Shown: in pieces, positions 7,964-16,659 of the stretch | Layout: every line of letters begins with the position of its first letter | How positions within the stretch are numbered: position 1 is the stretch's first letter | NCBI GenBank assembly: GCA_000720995.1 | Contig: JOEL01000048.1 | Location: forward strand, 1-50,375 | Direction of reading: 5' to 3' | DNA length: 50,375 bases | Origin: Streptomyces celluloflavus | Lineage (GTDB): Bacteria; Actinomycetota; Actinomycetes; Streptomycetales; Streptomycetaceae | Translations under genes and position numbers: made by a program | Notes under the pieces: model-generated | What the model saw: only the letters and a program-made list of their open reading frames with translations | Told to the model about the DNA's origin: nothing | Database searches by the model: none

Positions 7964-9040
7964 GTGAGCACCACCAGCAGGATCACCGTGACCGCGGTCG
8001 CCGCCGCGGTCGGCATGACGGCACTCGCCGCGTGCGGCAGCTCGGACGGTGGGAGCACGGACGCCAAGACCGTCACGCTCGTCAGCCATGATTCGTTCGC
8101 CGTCTCCAAGTCGGTGCTCGCCGGCTTCGAGAAGGAGAGCGGCTACCAGGTCAAGGTGGTCCAGAGCGGGGACGCCGGAAAGGCCGTCAACCAGGCGATT
8201 CTCTCCAAGGGCAATCCGCAGGGCGACGTCTTCTTCGGCATCGACAACACGCTGCTCTCGCGCGGCCTGAAGGAAGATCTCTTCAGCCCGTACAAGGCCC
8301 AGGGGCTGGACAACGTCCCGGCCGAGCTCCAGCTCGACAAGGACCGGCACCGTGTCACCCCGCTCGACTACGGCGACACCTGCGTCAACTACGACCGGGC
8401 CTACTTCGCGCAGCACAAGATCACACCGCCGGAAACTTTCGACGACCTGATCAAGCCCGAGTACAAGAACCTGCTCGTCACAGAGAATTCCGCGACCTCC
8501 TCTCCGGGGCTCGCCTTTCAGCTCGGCACCATCGCGAAATACGGTGAGAACGGCTGGCAGGAGTATTGGAAGAAGCTCAAGGCCAACGGCGTCGAGGTCG
8601 TCAACGGCTGGGAGCAGGCGTACAACGAGCGGTTCTCCGGCTCGGCGGCAGGCAAGGGCAAGGGCGACAAACCGCTGGTGGTCTCCTACGCGTCCAGTCC
8701 GCCCGTCGAGGTGCTGGGCAAGAAGCCGGAGCCCAAGGAGGCACCGACCGGAGTCGCCACCGGGACCTGTTTCCGGCAGATCGAATTCGGCGGTCTGCTC
8801 AAGGGCGCGAAGAACGAGAAGGGCGGTAAGGCACTGCTGGACTTCCTGCTGAGCAAGAAGTTCCAAGAGGACGTGCCGCTGCAGATGTTCGTCAACCCGG
8901 CGCGTACGGATGCCAAGGTGCCGGCGCTGTTCACGAAGTACGGCGCGACGATCGACAAGCCGGCGACGGTCGCCCCGGAGACGATCACCAAGAACCGTGA
9001 ACAGTGGATCAAGCAGTGGTCCTCGCTCGTTCTGAAGTAA
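7964..9040 (+). CDS. thiB: Thiamine ABC transporter substrate-binding lipoprotein
   Basis: The extracellular thiamine/TPP-binding component of an ABC importer. The 358-residue protein has a signal peptide ending in a lipobox (ALAAC, Cys24) followed by a Gly/Ser-rich linker, so it is a lipoprotein. The mature part (VTLVSHDSFAVSKSVLAGFEK...) matches the ThiB/TbpA iron/thiamine-binding family, with the KGNPQGDVFFGIDNTL and SYASSPPVEV segments. The GTG start at 7964 follows AGGAGGA (7953-7959) with a 4-nt spacer. It is the first gene after the TPP riboswitch, and its 3' end overlaps thiP. The length is usual for the family. Confidence 0.93.
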   Translation: MSTTSRITVTAVAAAVGMTALAACGSSDGGSTDAKTVTLVSHDSFAVSKSVLAGFEKESGYQVKVVQSGDAGKAVNQAILSKGNPQGDVFFGIDNTLLSRGLKEDLFSPYKAQGLDNVPAELQLDKDRHRVTPLDYGDTCVNYDRAYFAQHKITPPETFDDLIKPEYKNLLVTENSATSSPGLAFQLGTIAKYGENGWQEYWKKLKANGVEVVNGWEQAYNERFSGSAAGKGKGDKPLVVSYASSPPVEVLGKKPEPKEAPTGVATGTCFRQIEFGGLLKGAKNEKGGKALLDFLLSKKFQEDVPLQMFVNPARTDAKVPALFTKYGATIDKPATVAPETITKNREQWIKQWSSLVLK

Positions 9041-10707
9041 CCCGCGCCCGGCGCCGACGGCCCCTGCGCGCAACGGCGGTACGGCTCGGCCTGATGGCCC
9101 TGCCGTTCGCCTTCTTCGCGCTCTTCTTCGCCTATCCGGTCGCCTCCATCGTCGGACGCGGCCTGAAGGACGGCGGACAGTGGCAGCTCGGGCGGATCGG
9201 GGCGGTGCTGACCGATCCGGATGTGCTCCACGTCCTGTGGTTCACCTTCTGGCAGGCGGCGGCCTCGACCGGGCTGACACTGCTGATCGCGCTGCCCGGC
9301 GCGTACGTCTTCGCGCGCTTCGACTTCCCGGGCAAGCAGCTGCTGCGGGCGCTGGTCGCGGTGCCGTTCGTACTGCCGACGGTCGTCGTCGGCTCGGCCT
9401 TCCTGGCGCTCGTCGGGCGGGGCGGGCTGCTGGACGACCTGTGGGGTGTACGCCTGGACACCTCGGTGTGGGCGATCCTGCTGGCACACGTCTTCTTCAA
9501 CTACGCGGTGGTCGTACGGACCGTCGGCGGGCTGTGGGGGCAACTCGACCCACGCCAGGAAGAGGCGGCGCGGGTGCTCGGCGCCGGACGGTTCGCCGCC
9601 TGGCGGCGGGTGACGCTGCCTGCGCTCGGCCCGGCTGTCGCGGCCGCCGCGCTGATGGTCTTCCTTTTCACCTTCACCTCCTTCGGGGTGGTGCAGATCC
9701 TGGGCGGGCCCACCTTCTCGACGCTGGAAGTGGAGATCTACCGGCAGACCGCGGACTTCCTGGATCTGCCGACGGCCGCCGTCCTCACCCTCATCCAGTT
9801 CACGGCGGTGCTCGGACTGCTGGCGCTGCACGCCTGGACCGTACGCCGACGCGAATCCGCCCTGAAACTGGTGGATCCGGCGCAGACCGCCCGGCGGCCA
9901 CACGGCCGTGGTCAGTGGGCGCTCTTGTGGACGACGCTCGTCGTCATCGTGCTCCTGCTCGTCCTGCCGCTGGCCGTGCTCGTCGAGCGGTCCTTCGCGG
10001 GAACGGACGGCTACGGACCGGTCTTCTACGAGACCTTGCAGTCCGCCGCCACCGCCGACAGCACCTTCGCCGTCGCACCTCTCGACGCCCTGTGGAACTC
10101 GCTCGCCTTCGGGGCCGTCGCGACGGTGATCGCGCTGGTGGTGGGCGGGCTGGCGGCAGCCGCCCTCACCCGCAGGGGCGGCCGTCTGGTCCGTGGCTTC
10201 GACGCGCTGCTGATGCTCCCCCTCGGAGTCTCCGCCGTGACCGTCGGCTTCGGTTTCCTGATCACTCTCGACAGACCACCATTCGATCTGCGTTCCTCGT
10301 GGTGGCTGGTCCCGCTCGCCCAGGCACTGGTGGGGGTGCCGTTCGTCGTCCGCACGATGCTGCCCGTCCTGCGCGCGGTCGACGGCCGGCTGCGGGAGGC
10401 GGCCGCGGTGCTGGGCGCCTCGCCGTGGCGGGTCTGGCGCGAGGTGGACCTGCCGTTGGTGCGACGGGCGCTGCTGGTCGCGGCCGGTTTCGCGTTCGCG
10501 GTATCGCTCGGTGAGTTCGGGGCGACGGTCTTCATCGCGCGGCCGGACCATCCGACCCTTCCAGTGGCGGTGGCTCGGCTGCTGGGACGTGCGGGGGAGC
10601 TCAACTACGGGCAGGCGATGGCCCTGTCGACCATCTTGATGGTGGTGTGCGCCGGCGCCCTGCTGGCCCTGGAGCGCATCCGTACCGACCACTCCGGGGA
10701 GTTCTAG
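9004..10707 (+). CDS. thiP: Thiamine ABC transporter permease, two fused domains
   Basis: The 567-residue membrane protein has about 12 hydrophobic segments and two copies of the MetI-type permease domain. Each carries an EAA loop that contacts the ATPase: EEAARVLGAGRFAAWRRVTLP near residue 186 and REAAAVLGASPWRVWREVDLP near 464. Two fused permease halves are typical of ThiP and ferric-iron permeases. The thiamine assignment rests on the riboswitch and on ThiB. The GTG start at 9004 lies inside the end of thiB (37-nt overlap). A GTG at 9016 is equally possible, and neither has a strong ribosome binding site. The stop abuts the thiQ ATG. Confidence 0.9.
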   Translation: MDQAVVLARSEVTRARRRRPLRATAVRLGLMALPFAFFALFFAYPVASIVGRGLKDGGQWQLGRIGAVLTDPDVLHVLWFTFWQAAASTGLTLLIALPGAYVFARFDFPGKQLLRALVAVPFVLPTVVVGSAFLALVGRGGLLDDLWGVRLDTSVWAILLAHVFFNYAVVVRTVGGLWGQLDPRQEEAARVLGAGRFAAWRRVTLPALGPAVAAAALMVFLFTFTSFGVVQILGGPTFSTLEVEIYRQTADFLDLPTAAVLTLIQFTAVLGLLALHAWTVRRRESALKLVDPAQTARRPHGRGQWALLWTTLVVIVLLLVLPLAVLVERSFAGTDGYGPVFYETLQSAATADSTFAVAPLDALWNSLAFGAVATVIALVVGGLAAAALTRRGGRLVRGFDALLMLPLGVSAVTVGFGFLITLDRPPFDLRSSWWLVPLAQALVGVPFVVRTMLPVLRAVDGRLREAAAVLGASPWRVWREVDLPLVRRALLVAAGFAFAVSLGEFGATVFIARPDHPTLPVAVARLLGRAGELNYGQAMALSTILMVVCAGALLALERIRTDHSGEF

Positions 10708-11778
10708 ATGACGGCACATGCCGGGACGACGGCGCCGGAGCTGCTGCGGCTGGGCGGTGTCACCGTCCGCTTCGGCAAGGCGGACGGGCGCCCCGCGCTC
10801 GACGCGGTGGATCTCGCGGTCGCAGCGCACGAGATCGTCTGTGTGCTGGGCCCCAGCGGCAGCGGCAAGTCGACGCTGCTGCGGGTGGTGGCCGGACTCC
10901 AGCAGACCGACGCGGGGCGGGTGCTGCTGGAAGGGCGGGACCAGTCGGGGGTGCCCACGCACCGGCGCGGAGTAGGGCTGATGTTCCAGGACCACCAGCT
11001 CTTCCCGCAGCGCGATGTCGCGGGAAACGTCGCCTTCGGACTGCGGATGCGAGGCACCTCGCGCGCCGACCAGGAGCATACGGTCGCCCGTCTGCTGGAC
11101 CTGGTCGGGCTGCCGGACGCACAGGGGCGCGCTGTGGCGTCGCTCTCCGGGGGTGAGCAGCAGCGTGTCGCACTGGCCCGCGCACTCGCCCCCCGTCCCC
11201 GGCTGCTGATGCTCGACGAACCGTTCGGCCAGCTCGACCGCGGTCTGCGTGAACGTCTGGTCGTCGAACTTCGGGAACTTTTCGGCGAGTTGGGCACGAC
11301 CGTACTTGCGGTCACACACGATCAAGGCGAGGCGTTCGCGCTCGCGGACCGGGTCGTGGTGATGCAGGACGGACGGATCGCGCAGACCGGCACCCCGCTG
11401 GAGGTCTGGCAACGGCCCGCCACCGAATTCGTCGCCCGTTTCCTCGGCTTCGACAATGTGGTGGAGGCGACCGTGCAAGGGGATACGGCCGTCACTCCCT
11501 GGGGCAAGCTGCCGGTCCCGGACGGCACTCCGGACGGGCCGTGCCGCCTGCTCGTACGTCCGGCCGGCGTCCGCCTGCTGCCCACGCCCGAGGGGCTGCC
11601 CTGTACGGTCGCGGCCCGGACGTTCCGCGGTACCCATGTCGCCCTGCTGCTCCAGCCGGCCGGCGGACCACAGGTGGAGGCGGCCTGTGCGCTGCCGGAC
11701 GCGCCGGAGACCGGGGAGAAGGTGGGCATTGCCTTCGCGGCGCAGGATGTCGTGGTGCTGGAGGCTGCGGCGGAATGA
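10708..11778 (+). CDS. thiQ: Thiamine ABC transporter ATP-binding protein
   Basis: The 356-residue ATPase energises thiamine uptake. It has Walker A GPSGSGKST (about residues 48-56), Q-loop FQDHQLFPQ, signature LSGGEQQR (about 146-153), Walker B LLMLDEP (about 166-172) and the H-loop THDQGEA. A C-terminal extension of about 110 residues (from about 250) resembles the TOBE-type regulatory domain, making it longer than E. coli ThiQ. It starts immediately after the thiP stop (TAGATG), so the three genes form one operon under the TPP riboswitch. Confidence 0.92.
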   Translation: MTAHAGTTAPELLRLGGVTVRFGKADGRPALDAVDLAVAAHEIVCVLGPSGSGKSTLLRVVAGLQQTDAGRVLLEGRDQSGVPTHRRGVGLMFQDHQLFPQRDVAGNVAFGLRMRGTSRADQEHTVARLLDLVGLPDAQGRAVASLSGGEQQRVALARALAPRPRLLMLDEPFGQLDRGLRERLVVELRELFGELGTTVLAVTHDQGEAFALADRVVVMQDGRIAQTGTPLEVWQRPATEFVARFLGFDNVVEATVQGDTAVTPWGKLPVPDGTPDGPCRLLVRPAGVRLLPTPEGLPCTVAARTFRGTHVALLLQPAGGPQVEAACALPDAPETGEKVGIAFAAQDVVVLEAAAE

Positions 11779-11826
11779 TCGCAGGAAGTGTCGCATCGGT
11801 GGCATGAGTTGCTCCTGACTGGTCGG

Positions 11827-12438
11827 TCACTCCTGTAAGCGGGGGAGGGAAGTCGGCCGTCGGCCTTGCGGGATGACCAGGCCCAGCTCATAGGCGAGGA
11901 TCACCGCCTGGGCGCGGTCGCGAAGGCCCATCTTCGTGAAGAGCCGGTTGATGTGTGTTTTGACGGTGTGGTCGGTGATCGTCAGGCGAGCGGCGATCTC
12001 GGCGTTGGACAGTCCCTGGGCGATCAGGACGAGCACTTCCACCTCGCGACCGGTGAGCTCCTCGACCGTACGGACCGGAGCCGGCGCCGAGCGTTCCTCG
12101 ACGTACGCCGCGATCAGCCGCTTGGTCAGCTCGGGGGCGAGCAGCGCATTGCCCTCGGCCACGACCCTTACGGCATGCAGGAGTTCGGGAAACGTAGCAT
12201 CCTTGAGGAGGAACCCGCTGGCCCCCGCCGCCAGCGCGTCGTACACATACTCGTCGAGGCCGAACGTCGTCAGCATCAGCGCCTTGGTGGCACCGTCGGA
12301 CGCTCTGGTGATCTCGCGGGCGGCCTCGATGCCGTTCTTGTGCGGCATGCGGATGTCCAACAGCGCCAGGTCGGGGCGCTGTGCTGCGGCGATACGGACC
12401 GCCTGCACGCCGTCCGCCGCCTCGCCCACCACTTCGTG
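11827..12438 (-). pseudogene. 5'-truncated LuxR-family response regulator
   Basis: From VVGEAADG to the stop, this strand encodes the last two thirds of a NarL/LuxR-type response regulator: the phospho-acceptor region (LALLDIRMP), the conserved LTTF and LLKD switch segments, and a complete C-terminal HTH (LTGREVEVLVLIAQGLSNAEIAARL...). The first ~45 residues of the receiver, including the acidic DD pair and the true start, are missing. The frame continues upstream into unrelated low-complexity sequence. GTG codons at 12432 and 12429 could start a shortened protein, but it would lack part of the acidic pocket. There is no partner histidine kinase beside it. It is probably a deletion remnant, though expression of a truncated DNA-binding protein cannot be excluded. 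Confidence 0.75.
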
Positions 12439-12450
12439 GTGGCCATAGGG

Positions 12451-12760
12451 GGTGCGGCAGTGCTGCCTTTGCTCGTCCTCGTGCTGCTGACTGACAGGGC
12501 GCAACTGGCGATCGCGGTGGTCGAACGCTCGACTGACCTGCTGATGCATGCGGGCAGTTCGTACGTTCCCGGTCGCTCTGCGGTGGTGGACTACTACCCC
12601 TATCTGCCGGGCATGGCGGTATACGGCCTGCCGCACGCTCTCTTGGGCAACGGACCGCTGAAGACCGCCCGTTGGCGGGTGGCTGGCATCTTCCCCTTCA
12701 CCATGGCCGGGGCGGCGGCCGTCCTCGCGCGCCGCCCGCCGCGGAGGAAGGGCCGGGGGA
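12451..12760 (+). pseudogene. Fragment of an integral membrane protein
   Basis: The plus frame shows a hydrophobic helix (AVLPLLVLVLLTDRAQLAIAVV) and then a conserved-looking block with SSYVPG, DYYPYLPGMAVYGLPHALLG and NGPLKTARW. From memory this resembles the middle of polyprenol-phosphate-mannose-dependent (GT87/DUF2029-like) membrane proteins of Streptomyces. There is no start, no N-terminal half, and the frame runs downstream into unrelated Arg/Gly-rich sequence. It abuts the truncated response regulator with only about 12 bases between. I interpret it as an internal fragment left by rearrangement. Confidence 0.55.
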
Positions 12761-12904
12761 GCGGTATCGCGGAATTTGGGCGCGGTGGTGCAGTGCCCTG
12801 GTCTGCCGGGGCGACGCTTGCGGGCTCGGCTGCCGCACTTCCCTTCGCGCTCGCTGCCCCCGCCTCCGCGGCCGGTGATGGTCTTCGCGGGGGCTCAGTC
12901 GTAG

Positions 12905-13256
12905 GGCGGCCTGCCGCCGATCCATTCCGCGGCCAACATCTTCGCCATGCCCTGCCGAACCTGGCGACGCGGCCTGGTGACCGACGGGCTGGGCATCGTC
13001 TTCAGGGAGGCCGAGGCCGCCGGCTCGCCGGTGCTCGTCGGCGACTCCGGCGGCGCGCCCTTCGTGGTACGCAACGGCGAGACGGGCCGTCAGGTCGATG
13101 GGCACAGACCGCGACCGCACGCGGGCTGTGCCCATCGAAATGTTCCAGGACCCGGGCGCCGTCCGCGCGATGGGGGAGAAGGGACGAGCCCGGGACAGAG
13201 CGGAAGGGGATTGCGACCGACCGCTCCTACGAGGAACTGGCCCCTACGAGGAGCTG
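12905..13256 (+). pseudogene. Frameshifted remnant of a GT4 glycosyltransferase (PimB-like)
   Basis: In one frame (12905-13088) the translation reads SAANIFAMPCRTWRRGL, then DGLGIVFREAEAAGSPVL and VGDSGGAPFVVRNGETGR. This is the nucleotide-sugar-binding core (EX7E-like region and GDSGGAPE loop) of group 1 glycosyltransferases such as phosphatidylinositol mannosyltransferases. After about 13090 the match moves to another frame: FQDPGAVRAMGEKGRA (about 13143-13190), the usual following helix. The catalytic N-terminal domain is absent. Frameshift plus truncation mark it as dead. Confidence 0.7.
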
Positions 13257-14278
13257 GTGCGGTTGCCGGACAGAGAACGAGTTTGTGACTCGGCAGCCCC
13301 GTCCCGGTCCGTCGGCGGATGTGCCGATCCGTCGCCCGGTGCCGGGTCGCCTTCCGTTGCCGTGGCGGCGTCCCGTTCCGCATCGCCCGCGGTGACCGAG
13401 CCGTACTCCGGCTCCGGGGAGCCGAACCAGGCGACCGCGACGGCTCCGGCCACGGCCACCAAAAAGCCGAGGATGGCGACCCAGGCGAAGCCCGGACGGG
13501 AGGCATCGCCCAGCCAGAGCACCCCGAGGATGCCCGGGACCACGGTCTCACCCACCACCAGCGCCGCCGTGGCGCCGTTCACCGAACCGATCTGGAGGGC
13601 GACGGTGTGCAGGTACATTCCGCCGATGCCGGCGACGAGGATCGCGTACAGCGCGGGGTCGCCGAGGAAGGAGGACAGATGGAACGGGTCCACACCGTTC
13701 AGCACCCGTACGCCGACGCCGAGCGCTCCGAAGCCCAGGCCGGAGAGGAGACCGGCGAGAATCGCGGCCCGCCCGCCGAGCAGCCGCACGATCAGGATGC
13801 CGCCGCCGATGAGCAGGACGGAGGCGGCCAGCAGCCACCAGTGCGTGCTGATCGGCGTGTTACCGCCGCCCTCCGGTCCCGCTGCCGTGGCCAGCAGCAC
13901 CAGCGCCGAACAGACCACGGCGATGGAAGTCCACTCGGGCCGGGTCAGCCGGATGCCGAGGAGCTTGATGCTCAGCACGGCCGTGATCACGAGGTTGGCG
14001 CTGATCACCGTCTGGGAGAGGAACAGCGGCAGCAGCCGGGCGGCCAGCGCGCCGAGTCCGAAGCCTATGAAGTCCAGAATGGTGCCGACCATGAACTCCC
14101 AGGTCACGGCCGCCTTGGCGGTGGACGAGAGGCTGGGACCGCCGTGTTGGGTGACCCCGGTGGTGGACGCGGCGGCCGCCTCCCGGCGGGCGGATTTGCG
14201 CGATCCCACCGCCTGGAGGACCGAACCCGTGCCGTAGCAGACGGATGCCGCCACGGCTGTCAGAAGGCCGATGATCAC
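13244..14278 (-). CDS. EamA/DMT-like membrane transporter
   Basis: The 344-residue protein has about nine or ten hydrophobic helices, from IIGLLTAVAASVCYGTGSVLQAVG at the N-terminus to AILGFLVAVAGAVAVAWFG near residue 290, followed by a hydrophilic Asp/Ser/Gly-rich tail of about 50 residues. The duplicated five-helix pattern with Gly-rich helices is that of drug/metabolite transporters of the DMT superfamily. The substrate cannot be predicted. I chose the GTG at 14278 because GGAG lies 6 nt upstream. A TTG at 14281 would also work. Its 3' end slightly overlaps the end of the glycosyltransferase remnant on the opposite strand. Confidence 0.8.
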   Translation of the reverse strand: MIIGLLTAVAASVCYGTGSVLQAVGSRKSARREAAAASTTGVTQHGGPSLSSTAKAAVTWEFMVGTILDFIGFGLGALAARLLPLFLSQTVISANLVITAVLSIKLLGIRLTRPEWTSIAVVCSALVLLATAAGPEGGGNTPISTHWWLLAASVLLIGGGILIVRLLGGRAAILAGLLSGLGFGALGVGVRVLNGVDPFHLSSFLGDPALYAILVAGIGGMYLHTVALQIGSVNGATAALVVGETVVPGILGVLWLGDASRPGFAWVAILGFLVAVAGAVAVAWFGSPEPEYGSVTAGDAERDAATATEGDPAPGDGSAHPPTDRDGAAESQTRSLSGNRTSSS

Positions 14279-14281
14279 CAA

Positions 14282-14441
14282 GAACTCCGTTCACGCACTG
14301 CCTGGATTTACCTGTGCATTACCTGAACTGGCAGACGCGCATTTCGGGACGGGAGTTGCCTCGCGTGGGCAAATGGGTAACCGGATCTTTCGGCCGGGCG
14401 CTGGATCGGGGCGGCGGAGCCACGGGCGGGCACCGGACCGG
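14282..14441. other. Intergenic region upstream of the DMT-like gene
   Basis: Noncoding; it should carry the promoter of the minus-strand transporter and the 3' end of the LOG-family transcript. The stretch near 14300-14345 is locally AT-richer than its surroundings, as promoters often are here. No clear -10/-35 pair or terminator stem was found. Confidence 0.4.
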
Positions 14442-15584
14442 TCAGGATCTGGCGGTGAGGCGGGCCAGTGCCTCCGGTACGTCCGTCACCGAGTCGACCA
14501 GGGCGATCCGGTCCGCCATGGGACGGCCCGCCGCGAGCGACCGGAGCAGTGGCCAGGTGGGCAGCTGCTCGGTCCAGTGCGCTCGGTTGACCAGCACCAT
14601 CGGGGCCGGCTCGTCCGGCGACCGGTAGTAGTTCGCGGTCGCGTTGTCGAAGATCTCCTGCACGGTCCCGGCGGCGCCCGGCAGGAACACCACGCCGGCA
14701 TGGGAGCGAGCCAGCAGGCCGTCCTCGCGCACCGCGTTGACGAAGTACTTCGCGATATGGGTCGCGAAGGCGTTCGGCGGTTCATGGCCGTAGAACCAGG
14801 TGGGGATGCCGACCGACGTGCCACCGCCCGGCCGGCTGCGGCGCACGTCGAAGGCGGCACGTGCCCATTCCGTGACGGAGGGGGTGAAGTGCGACGCCTT
14901 GGCGAGTAGTTCGAGCGCCGAGTCGAGCATGGTGTCCTCGAAGGGTGCCGCGTACGCCCCGAGGTTCGCTGCTTCCATCGCCCCGGGCCCGCCGCCGGTG
15001 GCGACGGTCAGCCCGGTGCGTGCGAGGCTGCGGCCGAGCCGTGCCGCGCCCGCATAGGCCGCCGAGCCACGCTCCAGTGCGTGCCCGCCCATGATGCCCA
15101 CCACCCGGGCGCCGGCGAGATGTTCGTCCAGGGCGTCCGAGACGGCGTCATCATGGATGCTCCGCAGCATCGAGGCGAAGACATCGCCGTTCGCCCGCGT
15201 CTCTTGGTACCAGTGGAACGCGCGGGCGTCCGGCGTCGCTTCGTAACCGGCGTCGGCCAGGCCGTCGAAGAGCTCGTCGGGTCCGTACAGGCTGCCGCGG
15301 TACGGGTCGAACGGCAGGCCCGGTATGGGCGGGAAGACCAAGGCGCCCCCGGCGCGCACCTTCGCGGCGGCGTCGGCCTCCATGGCGCAGCCGAGAAAGA
15401 CGGCGTCGGCCGTGTCCGTGCCGAGCAGTGCGAAGGTCCGGTCCGTCAGATCGACCGACCGGATGCGGCGTCCGGCGAGATCGCCCGAGACGGCTGCCCG
15501 GTCGAATTCCTCCAGGGAATCGATCTCGCGGTCGTGGTCCCGGCGGGGCGCTGAGGGCTCTGAAGTCGGCTGCACGCCCGCCAT
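14442..15584 (-). CDS. LOG-family (lysine-decarboxylase-like) Rossmann protein
   Basis: The 380-residue protein has an N-terminal segment with a nucleotide-binding-type ATGGGPGAMEAAN motif (about residues 196-208) and a later PGAAGTVQEIFDNA (about 302-315). These correspond to the GGGxxGxM and PGGxGTxxE motifs of LOG phosphoribohydrolases, which release bases from nucleoside 5'-monophosphates and were long misannotated as lysine decarboxylases. It is longer than typical LOG (about 190 aa), with an extra N-terminal half resembling large PpnN-type members, so the substrate is open. The ATG at 15584 is one base past the MarR stop, so the two are co-transcribed. Confidence 0.8.
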   Translation of the reverse strand: MAGVQPTSEPSAPRRDHDREIDSLEEFDRAAVSGDLAGRRIRSVDLTDRTFALLGTDTADAVFLGCAMEADAAAKVRAGGALVFPPIPGLPFDPYRGSLYGPDELFDGLADAGYEATPDARAFHWYQETRANGDVFASMLRSIHDDAVSDALDEHLAGARVVGIMGGHALERGSAAYAGAARLGRSLARTGLTVATGGGPGAMEAANLGAYAAPFEDTMLDSALELLAKASHFTPSVTEWARAAFDVRRSRPGGGTSVGIPTWFYGHEPPNAFATHIAKYFVNAVREDGLLARSHAGVVFLPGAAGTVQEIFDNATANYYRSPDEPAPMVLVNRAHWTEQLPTWPLLRSLAAGRPMADRIALVDSVTDVPEALARLTARS

Positions 15585-15585
15585 G

Positions 15586-15993
15586 TTAGGTGCGCAGCGA
15601 CTCCACCAGCGGCCCGAGGTGACCGTCCGCGGCCGCGGCGTCCAGTGCGGCGTGCAGGGCGCCGTCGTAGGTCGGGCGCGCCTTGCTCTGCACCTCCCGG
15701 CCTTCATCGGTGATTACGCTGTAGACGCCGCGTCGGTCTTTCGGGCACAGATCCCGGCGCGTGAGGCCGGACGACTCCAGGCGGGAGGCCAGGCGGCTCA
15801 CGGAGCTCTGGTTCAGGCCGATGAGATCGGCGAGCTCCTGCATGCGCAGCTCACCGTCGTCCGCCTCGGCCAGCCGGGCCAGCGCGCGGTACTCCGACAG
15901 TCCGATGCTGTGGTGCTGCTGGAGGGCCTTTGCCAGCTCCTGTTCGACGCGTGTGTGCAGCGTTCCGAACCGGTCCCAGTGCTCCGCGTCCAT
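15586..15993 (-). CDS. MarR-family transcriptional regulator
   Basis: The 135-residue protein has the winged-helix order of MarR proteins: a helical N-terminus (WDRFGTLHTRVEQELAKAL), LSEYRALARLAE, the recognition helix region MQELADLIGLNQSSVSRLASRLE (about residues 55-77), and the wing LTRRDLCPKDRRGVYSVIT. It is at the short end for MarR. The ATG at 15993 is the first Met before the conserved part. The frame stays open upstream but is not MarR-like. It is divergent from ridA and upstream of the LOG gene, and probably controls both through the inverted repeat at 16043-16075. Confidence 0.88.
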   Translation of the reverse strand: MDAEHWDRFGTLHTRVEQELAKALQQHHSIGLSEYRALARLAEADDGELRMQELADLIGLNQSSVSRLASRLESSGLTRRDLCPKDRRGVYSVITDEGREVQSKARPTYDGALHAALDAAAADGHLGPLVESLRT

Positions 15994-16030
15994 CGCCTTC
16001 TGCTCTCTTCCGCCTTTTCCGGCTGGGCTC

Positions 16031-16075
16031 TTGACAGCAGCGTACATGCACTGGCAACTTATGTATGTGCATGCA
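16031..16075. promoter_or_regulatory. Divergent promoter with inverted-repeat operator (MarR/RidA)
   Basis: CATGCAC (16045-16051) and GTGCATG (16067-16073) form a perfect 7-bp inverted repeat, imperfectly extendable by two bases on each side, around a 15-bp AT-richer spacer. TTGACA at 16031-16036 is a good -35 box for the plus direction. The reverse strand offers TACATA as a possible -10 for the MarR gene. The site lies between the divergent marR-type and ridA genes, where MarR proteins usually bind to autoregulate. Confidence 0.55.
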
Positions 16076-16114
16076 AGTGCTTGTGTGCAGGGGAGGAACG
16101 GGGGAGTCATGCAG

Positions 16115-16531
16115 ATGAGCGGCGTTGTGGAGGACATGGGTGTGCGGGCGATCCAGCGGATCGCGACCACACCGGACTGGTATGAGCCGTACAAGATCTC
16201 TCAGGCGGTCAAGGCGGGCGGACTGATCCATGTCTCGGGGCAAGCGGGGATCGACGATCGGGGGCGGACCGTCTCGGACGACTTCCTGACGCAGGGGCGG
16301 CAGGCGTTCGCGAATGTCCAACGGGTCCTTGCCGCAGCGGGTGCCTCGTTCGCCGATGTGGTGAAGGTGGGCATCTTCGTCACGGACATGGCCGCTGACC
16401 TCGACCATGTCATCACGCTGCGCGGGGAGTTCCTGTCCGAGCCCTATCCCGCCGACACCCTGCTGGAAGTGTCCTCACTGGCCCGGCCGGACTGGCGAAT
16501 AGAGGTGGAGGCCACCGCGCTGGCCCGCTGA
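16115..16531 (+). CDS. RidA-family (YjgF/UK114) protein
   Basis: The roughly 138-residue protein carries RidA-fold segments: YKISQAVKAGGLIHVSGQ (about residues 24-41), NVQRVLAAAGASFADVVKVGIFVTD (about 68-92) and the C-terminal EVSSLARPDWRIEVEATALA. RidA enzymes hydrolyse reactive enamine/imine intermediates. The classic catalytic Arg near the C-terminus is in a position compatible with R in LARPDWRIE, though the exact subfamily is uncertain. GGGGAG (16101-16106) is 8 nt before the ATG at 16115. An ATG at 16109 is in frame but only 2 nt from the site. It is divergent from the MarR gene. Confidence 0.85.
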   Translation: MSGVVEDMGVRAIQRIATTPDWYEPYKISQAVKAGGLIHVSGQAGIDDRGRTVSDDFLTQGRQAFANVQRVLAAAGASFADVVKVGIFVTDMAADLDHVITLRGEFLSEPYPADTLLEVSSLARPDWRIEVEATALAR

Positions 16532-16659
16532 GCGGTGGTCACTGCGAGCCGTGTCATGCGGCCCGCGTCGGTGATGCGCCGCCCCGTCGGTCCTTGCCGT
16601 CGCCGACGCGCCCGTCGCGATGGCGGTCAGCTGGGCATCACCGTCGGCCGCGCGTGCCC

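Noticed and set aside
8686-11805. 1039-codon minus-strand open frame over thiB-thiQ
   Set aside because: Shadow of the thiamine operon; repetitive Arg/Gln/His translation and no ribosome binding site.
11866-13395. 509-codon plus-strand open frame as one gene
   Set aside because: It crosses the antisense of the response regulator and non-homologous segments. Only the internal part 12451-12760 looks like a real protein fragment.
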